Shown: positions 59,169-64,000 of the stretch, in pieces
Layout: the number at the start of each line of letters is the position of its first letter
Position numbering within the stretch: the first letter of the stretch is position 1
Assembly (NCBI GenBank): GCA_005503065.1
Contig: SCOE01000016.1
Span: forward strand, 1 to 64,000
Reading direction: 5' to 3'
From: Comamonadaceae bacterium ALPHA2B
GTDB lineage: Bacteria > Pseudomonadota > Gammaproteobacteria > Burkholderiales > Burkholderiaceae_C
DNA: 64,000 bases
Notes under the pieces: generated by a model
The model's database searches: none
Seen by the model: only the letters and a program-made list of their open reading frames with translations
Told to the model about the DNA's origin: nothing
Made by a program: the position numbers and the translations under genes

Positions 59169-60176
59169 TCAGGCGCCGCGGACCATGGCCAGCACCTTTC
59201 CCGCGTCGAGCGTGCGTGCCTGGGCCTGCATGTCCGGCAGATAGCGCGACTGCAGCGCCTGGCCTTCCTGCACCACACCCGCGAAGGCGTCCTTGAGGGT
59301 CTGGGCCGACAACTGCCGTCCGCCGGCGTAGTAGCGCTTGGCCACGTGGCCCAGCGCATAGGTGCTGGCGAAGCTCATGCCCGAGCTCACGGCCTGCCGG
59401 CCCACACCGCGCAGCAGTCCGCCGCCAACCTTGCCGAGCAGCCCGCCCAGGAGCTTTCGGCCTGCCTGCTCGAGGTACTGCGAGGTGAGGCCCACGCCGA
59501 CGGTGGCCAGGAAGTCCTTGATGTGGCCCTTGTCGAGTTCGTAGCCGTGCGCCTTGCCGATGCCGTACACCAGCTTCATCTGCAGCGGGATGATGGCCAG
59601 CGTGGACAGGGTTTCCGGCAACAGTTCGAGCGCACCGTTGAGGATGGAGGCGCGGAGGATCTGGGCATCCAGTGCGGCCTCGTCGACCTGGGCTGCCGCC
59701 GGGGTGGGCGTTGCGGCCGGCAGGGATGCCGGCACCGGCACCGGGCCCGCGGCCGCAGGTTCGATGGACGAGAGCATGGCCTCCACCTCGGCGTTGCGTC
59801 CCAGCGGCGCGTCGGCGACGGCCTGGGCCTGTTGCGCAAACTCGGCCGCCGGGCCGGCGGACAGACCGAGGGCGCCTTGCAGTTCGGCCAGGAAGGCCTG
59901 CTCCGGCCCACTCTGGGCGCCGTCGGCATCGCAGACGCACACGGCCATCTCGTAGGCCAGCTGGCGGGCCTCGGCGCCCTGCAGGCCGGCCACGGCGTCG
60001 GCCAGTGACACGCGCTTCATCAGCACGTCCTGGTACAGGCCCGACAGATCGCCGGCCTGCGCCAGCCCGTCGGCGATGCGGCGCACCTCCTCCCGCTCGC
60101 GTGCGTGTTTCTCGCCGTCGACGAAGGCGGCCATGAGGCAGAGGGTGACGATGCTGCGGGATTCCTGGGGTGTCAT
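59169..60176 (-). CDS. TerB-like / DUF697-like two-part protein
   Basis: 335 aa. Residues 1-130 form a TerB-like helical domain (TLCLMAAFVDGEKHAREREE, AYEMAVCVCDADGAQSGPEQ with AFLAELQGALGL, the tellurite-resistance TerB pattern). An Ala/Pro linker follows (PVPASLPAATPTPAAAQ). The C-terminal half resembles DUF697/YcjF (NGALELLPETLSTLAIIPLQ, MKLVYGIGKAHGYELDKGHI, KDFLATVGVGLTSQYLEQAG with a Gly-rich hydrophobic stretch). Function unknown; probably membrane-associated. It is placed right beside the origin candidate. Confidence 0.78.
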   Translation of the reverse strand: MTPQESRSIVTLCLMAAFVDGEKHAREREEVRRIADGLAQAGDLSGLYQDVLMKRVSLADAVAGLQGAEARQLAYEMAVCVCDADGAQSGPEQAFLAELQGALGLSAGPAAEFAQQAQAVADAPLGRNAEVEAMLSSIEPAAAGPVPVPASLPAATPTPAAAQVDEAALDAQILRASILNGALELLPETLSTLAIIPLQMKLVYGIGKAHGYELDKGHIKDFLATVGVGLTSQYLEQAGRKLLGGLLGKVGGGLLRGVGRQAVSSGMSFASTYALGHVAKRYYAGGRQLSAQTLKDAFAGVVQEGQALQSRYLPDMQAQARTLDAGKVLAMVRGA

Positions 60177-60352
60177 CTGAAGGCTCCTGATGGAAATGGA
60201 GATCGGGGTGCGGAATGGCCACAGCTTGCAGCCGAGGGGCTGCGTCCAGAACGCTCAACCTCAATTTCGTATTGAATACTTTCAGGCTACAAGACAAAAT
60301 ACGAGACCGCTTTCTGTCCGTTCCATCTCCCATTGCTCTTCGGAGAACGCCG

Positions 60353-61177
60353 TTGTTCGCTGCCGAAGCCCTGTACGACGCCCCCCTTCTTGGCTGGTTG
60401 AGGACCCTGCTCGACCTGCCGCCGCTGCGGCAATGGCGCAAGTGGATGTACCGGCGGCGTTTCCTCGACAACCCGGGCGACAGCCTCTTCATGGGCCGCT
60501 ACCCGAGCTTCGAGGCGGCGGCAGCCGACCTGCCGTCGAGCCTGCCCGAGCCGATCGGCGGCGAGATCGTGCTGGGCCTGGAGCGCAGCACCCAGGTGCG
60601 GCCCGACGATTACCCGCTCCTGTTCTGGCTGGGCCGCTCCTTCGACATCGGCCTGCGCACGGTCTTCGAACTCGGCGGCCACGTGGGCATCAAGTACTAC
60701 GCCTTCCGCCGCGTGCTGCCGCTGCCCGACGGCCTGCGCTGGACCGTGTGGGACCTGCCGCCCGTCGTCGAGCGCGGGACCGAGCTCGCCACCCTCCGCG
60801 CCCCCGAGGGGATGCTGCGCTTCACCACCGAGCTGGCGGAGGCGAGCGGCAGCGACATCCTGCTGGCCTCGGGCTCGCTGCCCTACTTCCCCGAGCGCCT
60901 GTCCGAGATCCTCGAGGCGCTGCCGGTGAAGCCGCGGCGCATCCTGCTCAACGCGATCGCCGTCCATCCGAGCGAGACCTTCTACACCGTCAACAGCCTC
61001 ACGATGGCCTTCCGCGCCTACCGCATCCAGTCCTGGGACGAGCTGCAGGACGAGCTCGAGGCCGCCGGCTACATGCGTCGCGACGTCTGGCGCAACGAGG
61101 GCCAGCCGATCCAGGTGCCCTTCGAGCGCGACGGCGACCAGGTGTATTACGTGGGCGGCTGCTACGACTTGAGGTAG
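60353..61177 (+). CDS. TIGR04325-type putative methyltransferase
   Basis: About 274 aa. LYDAPLLGWLRTLLDLPPLR and the DYPLLFWLGRSFDIGLRTVF then ELGGHVGIKYYAFRRVLPLP, AdoMet-like motif, match the family of putative methyltransferases named for LIC12133 (TIGR04325), often found in surface-polysaccharide clusters. The start TTG 60353 has GGAG seven bases upstream; an ATG 138 bases earlier starts a less plausible extension through A+T-rich sequence. It stands alone here. Confidence 0.8.
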   Translation: MFAAEALYDAPLLGWLRTLLDLPPLRQWRKWMYRRRFLDNPGDSLFMGRYPSFEAAAADLPSSLPEPIGGEIVLGLERSTQVRPDDYPLLFWLGRSFDIGLRTVFELGGHVGIKYYAFRRVLPLPDGLRWTVWDLPPVVERGTELATLRAPEGMLRFTTELAEASGSDILLASGSLPYFPERLSEILEALPVKPRRILLNAIAVHPSETFYTVNSLTMAFRAYRIQSWDELQDELEAAGYMRRDVWRNEGQPIQVPFERDGDQVYYVGGCYDLR

Positions 61178-61201
61178 CACGGCCGTCGTAGGATCGCGGC
61201 C

Positions 61202-61957
61202 ATGTCCAGTACGCGGCCGCGCATCCTCATCGCTGAAGACGAATCCGGCATCGCCGACACCCTGCAGTACGTGCTGCAGAGCGACGGCTTCACGCCCGTG
61301 TGGTGCGCCACCGCCGAGGCGGCCATCGCGAGCTTCGAGGCCGAGCCGCCGGCGCTGGCCATCCTGGACGTCGGCCTGCCCGACATGAACGGCTTCGAGC
61401 TCTTCAAGCGGCTGCAGGCACGCATGCGCGACACCGGCGGTGCCGAGGTGCCGATGGTCTTCCTCACTGCCCGCAGCGACGAGATCGATCGCGTGGTGGG
61501 CCTGGAACTGGGGGCCGACGACTACATCGCCAAGCCCTTTTCGCCGCGCGAGCTGGTGGCGCGGGTGCGCACCATCCTGCGGCGCAGCCAGCGAGCGGCG
61601 GCTGCGGCACCTGCCGCTGCCACGGCGCCGGAACCGGTGTCTGCGCCGCTGCCCTTCGTCGTCGACGCCGAGCGCATGCTGATCCGCTACTACGGACGGC
61701 CCCTGGAACTGTCGCGCTACGAGTACGGCCTGCTGCGCCTGTTCGTGCAGCGACCCGGCCGCGTGTTCACGCGCGACGAGCTGCTCTCGATGGTGTGGGA
61801 CGATGCGAGCGACAGCTTCGACCGCACGGTGGACGCGCACATCAAGACCCTGCGCGCCAAGCTCAAGCTCGTCGCGCCGGATGTGGACCCGATCCGCACC
61901 CTGCGCGGCACGGGCTATGCGCTGAACGAGGACCTGCCGGCGAGGTTGCCGTCTTGA
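61202..61957 (+). CDS. creB: Response regulator CreB
   Basis: 251 aa. Receiver with acidic EDE near residue 13, phospho-acceptor Asp56 (LAILDVGLPDM) and Lys111 in YIAKPF; winged-helix domain with YYGRPLELSRYEYGLLRLFV, then DELLSMVWDDASDSFDRTVD and AHIKTLRAKLKLVAPDVDPI. The linker AAAAAPAAATAPEPVSAPLP is longer than in E. coli. The CreB identity rests on the pairing with a CreC-type kinase and the cre-type motif pattern. It regulates carbon-source and envelope-related genes in other bacteria. Confidence 0.9.
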   Translation: MSSTRPRILIAEDESGIADTLQYVLQSDGFTPVWCATAEAAIASFEAEPPALAILDVGLPDMNGFELFKRLQARMRDTGGAEVPMVFLTARSDEIDRVVGLELGADDYIAKPFSPRELVARVRTILRRSQRAAAAAPAAATAPEPVSAPLPFVVDAERMLIRYYGRPLELSRYEYGLLRLFVQRPGRVFTRDELLSMVWDDASDSFDRTVDAHIKTLRAKLKLVAPDVDPIRTLRGTGYALNEDLPARLPS

Positions 61958-61996
61958 AGAGCGGGAACGGCCAGCCGAATTCTTCAAGCCAAACAG

Positions 61997-62045
61997 GCCC
62001 GCAGCGCCCGTCCCGCCTGCGCGAGCAGCTATGGAATTCATAGCA
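61997..62045 (-). repeat. GCTATC-family repeat R10 between creB and creC
   Basis: AGGCCCGCAGCGCCCGTCCC then GCTATGGAATTCATAGC (62029-62045). It sits inside the creBC unit, so it is probably transcribed as part of it; the creC start is 18 bases later. Confidence 0.8.
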
Positions 62046-62062
62046 GACGCGGGCCACGCCTG

Positions 62063-63529
62063 ATGCTCTCCCGCCGCACGCGCATCTTCATCGGCATCCT
62101 GCTCATCTACGTGGTGGGCATCGGCTCCCTGCTGTACCGCGTCATGGGCGACATCGACCCGCGCTATCGCGAATCGGCGGAGGAGTCGCTGGTGGAGACC
62201 TCCCAACTGCTGGCCAGCCTGGTCGAGCAGGACGTGGTGGCCGGCGCCATCAACACCGCGCGGCTGGAGCCGCTGTTCCGCACCGTCTACGCGCGCGAGT
62301 TCTCGGCGCAGATCTACAACCTGCACAAGCGGCGCGTGGAGCTGCGCGTGTACGTCACCGACCGCGCGGGCCACGTGCTCTTCGATTCGACCGGCCGCGC
62401 CACCGGTGCCGACTTCTCGCAATGGCGCGACGTCAACCGCACGCTCGCGGGCCAGTACGGCGCGCGCTCCTCGCGCGACGTCGAGTCCGACCCGCTGAGC
62501 TCGGTCATGTACGTCGGCGCGCCCGTGCGCTGGAACGGCGAGATCGTCGGCATGGTCAGCGTCGGCAAGCCGGTGCAGAGCTTCGGCCAGTTCGTCGAGG
62601 ATGCGCGCACGCGCACGCTGTGGGTGGGCATCGGCTCGGCGGCGGCGCTGCTCGTGTTCGCGCTCATCGTCTCGGTGTGGCTGGTGCGGCCCTTCGGGTT
62701 CACCGCCGACTACCTGCGCTGGCTGCGCCGCCAGCACGGCTTCCATCCCCTGCGCATGGTGCGCCAGGCCATCGGCATGCTGCGTGGCGCCGTGCACGAG
62801 ATGCGGGATGCCGTCACCGGCCGCAACTACGTCGCCGACTACGTGCAGACCTTCACGCACGAGGTGAAGAGCCCGCTCTCGGCCATCCGAGGCGCGGCCG
62901 AGCTGCTGCAGGAAGGAGGCATGCCGCCGGCGCAGCGCGAGCGCTTTCTCGCCAACATCGCGCGCGAGACCCGGCGCATCCAGGAGATCGTCGACCGCAT
63001 GATGGAACTCACGGCGCTCGAGACGCGCCGCGTGCTGGAGCGCGTCGAGCCGGTGCCGCTTCGCCCCCTGCTCGAAGAGGTGGCCGATGGCGCGCAGGCC
63101 GCCGCGTCGCTGCGCCAGGTGCGGGTGCGGCTCGACCTGCGCGCCGACGCCGTGACCGAGGGCGACCCCTTCCTGCTGCGCCGCGCCGTGAGCAACCTGC
63201 TGGCCAACGCCATCGACTTCTCGCCGGCCGGCGGGGAGGTGGTGTTGGGGCTTGCCGCCACCTCGCGCCAGGCGCGCATCACCGTGCGCGACCACGGCCC
63301 CGGCATCCCCGACTACGCGAGCGACAAGGTGTTCGAGAAGTTCTATTCGCTGGCCCGCCCGCACAGCCAGAGGAAGAGCACCGGCCTGGGCCTGGCCTTC
63401 GTCAAGGAGATCGCGACCCTGCACCGCGGGCGCATCGAACTGGGCAATGCGGCCGGCGGCGGCGCCCTGGCCCTGCTGACGCTGCCGCTCGGCGCCCTGC
63501 CACGGGATTCGGGGCGCATCGGTCCCTGA
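62063..63529 (+). CDS. creC: Sensor histidine kinase CreC
   Basis: 488 aa. First membrane segment residues 7-27 (RIFIGILLIYVVGIGSLLYR), a periplasmic part with a cache-like pattern, second segment about 186-208 (LWVGIGSAAALLVFALIVSV), His266 in QTFTHEVKSPLSAIRGAAEL, N box LLANAIDFSPAGG, DHGPGIPD and STGLGLAFVKEIATLH. The H box and overall layout match CreC. It pairs with creB immediately upstream. creD is not visible in the remaining 470 bases. Confidence 0.9.
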   Translation: MLSRRTRIFIGILLIYVVGIGSLLYRVMGDIDPRYRESAEESLVETSQLLASLVEQDVVAGAINTARLEPLFRTVYAREFSAQIYNLHKRRVELRVYVTDRAGHVLFDSTGRATGADFSQWRDVNRTLAGQYGARSSRDVESDPLSSVMYVGAPVRWNGEIVGMVSVGKPVQSFGQFVEDARTRTLWVGIGSAAALLVFALIVSVWLVRPFGFTADYLRWLRRQHGFHPLRMVRQAIGMLRGAVHEMRDAVTGRNYVADYVQTFTHEVKSPLSAIRGAAELLQEGGMPPAQRERFLANIARETRRIQEIVDRMMELTALETRRVLERVEPVPLRPLLEEVADGAQAAASLRQVRVRLDLRADAVTEGDPFLLRRAVSNLLANAIDFSPAGGEVVLGLAATSRQARITVRDHGPGIPDYASDKVFEKFYSLARPHSQRKSTGLGLAFVKEIATLHRGRIELGNAAGGGALALLTLPLGALPRDSGRIGP

Positions 63530-64000
63530 CACCGGCGCCGCCGTGTCCTCCGCGGGCGCATCCGCGAATTTCAACCGGTTGGTTCACATTTGCAACAAAT
63601 AGTTGTAAAATTTGGCGATACCTACCTCTTTGGTGGTACCTCTTCGGTGTTTGCTTCCTAGAATTCGTTTCGGCGCTCCCTGGAAGACCAAATACGACGC
63701 TGCCTAGCCGATAGGCGGTGATTCACTTACACATCAGTTCTGAAGTCGCTGATGTGTACCGTCCTTGTAACCAGAAGTGTCGGTCGCGCGGGTTCGCGTC
63801 GATCACCGTCCTGTTTTGCACCGCGTCGAAGCGTGTTCCGGCAGGCCTGGGCGTCGGTCCGGGCCGGCGCTGGTGGCCTCCTGTTGACGCGGCGCGCGGG
63901 CCGGCCCGGCACGCAAGTGCGGGGTCGGCCGTCGATTGCCTTGCCCGCCGAATGAAGCCGTCCTCTTCGCTGCCCGAGTTCCTCCGCCCCCGCACCCACC
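63530..64000 (+). promoter_or_regulatory. Promoter and long leader after creC, to the window edge
   Basis: A sigma-70 type promoter is seen at 63583-63611: TTCACA, 17 base spacer, TAAAAT. After it the sequence is gene-free until at least 63951 and holds a perfect 9 bp hairpin, ACACATCAG/CTGATGTGT (63729-63757). An ATG at 63952 could begin a gene (MKPSSSLPEFLRPRTH) that leaves the window after 16 codons; this is too short to support. I see nothing else. Confidence 0.5.

Noticed and set aside
63723-63999. Two overlapping minus-strand frames at the window end
   Set aside because: They overlap a good plus-strand promoter/leader, have no ribosome site and no protein-like content.
1-64000. CRISPR array, tRNA, rRNA, integrase or transposase genes
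   Set aside because: I scanned for regularly spaced repeats, T-arm-like GGTTCGAAT words and transposase motifs and found none; only scattered repeats and a T6SS remnant are present.

Overview
This 64 kb window is about 69-70% G+C. It looks like chromosomal DNA of a Comamonadaceae betaproteobacterium, nearest in feel to Variovorax or its relatives. The basis is gene order (mnmG-rsmG-LysE-parA-hydrolase-parB), the type of proteins (phasin, WS/DGAT acyltransferase, CreBC, UPF0391, PutA with an Lrp-type regulator), and at least ten copies of a short repeat of the GCTATN(5)GATAGC type, which I associate with that family. No tRNA, rRNA, CRISPR array, transposase or complete prophage was seen.

Layout. 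1-5.9 kb: a GST cut by the window edge, a fatty acid desaturase, a shikimate-kinase-like P-loop protein, a beta-propeller protein with its TPR/winged-helix regulator, and small DUF proteins. 6-10.3 kb: putA with a divergent Lrp/AsnC regulator. 10.7-11.5 kb: a gene-free stretch of repeats. 11.5-14.9 kb: AsmA-like protein, hotdog thioesterase, nucleobase permease. 14.9-18 kb: a scrambled, lower-G+C type VI secretion remnant (broken vgrG joined to a truncated pentapeptide-like gene, plus a lipoprotein fragment). 18.1-27 kb: a WS/DGAT acyltransferase with a histone-H1-like tail, minCDE, a TetR/micro-protein/hydrolase unit, a phasin and small envelope genes. 27-35 kb: amino-acid binding protein and D-amino-acid dehydrogenase, amidase with its TetR, LysR, cobalamin adenosyltransferase, FAD oxidase. 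35-42 kb: CsgG-like lipoprotein and the parB-hydrolase-parA-LysE-rsmG-mnmG cluster, with two perfect parS sites inside rsmG and mnmG. 42-55 kb: transglutaminase, GST, photolyase-like/MFS pair, ene-reductase, LysR/RidA pair, a TctDE-like two-component system, ACP-like and glyoxalase genes, ModA-like lipoprotein. 55.5-58.5 kb: copper efflux unit copA / copZ-cueR. 58.55-59.15 kb: a probable chromosomal replication origin. 59.2-63.5 kb: TerB/DUF697-like protein, a TIGR04325-type methyltransferase and creBC. The last 470 bases hold a promoter and a long leader.

How it fits together. minCDE, parAB with parS, mnmG/rsmG and the candidate oriC all lie within 40 kb, so the window probably covers the origin-proximal region of the main chromosome. 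The origin candidate carries a perfect DnaA box, weaker boxes and a DnaA-trio-like CTACTACTACTA tract, but dnaA and rpmH are not beside it. That is the most interesting large-scale observation. Several divergent gene pairs show operator-like dyads matching the adjacent regulator (CueR, two TetR proteins, LysR, Lrp). Two distinct intergenic repeat families, one with a strictly constant 48 bp spacing between its two conserved blocks, remain unexplained.
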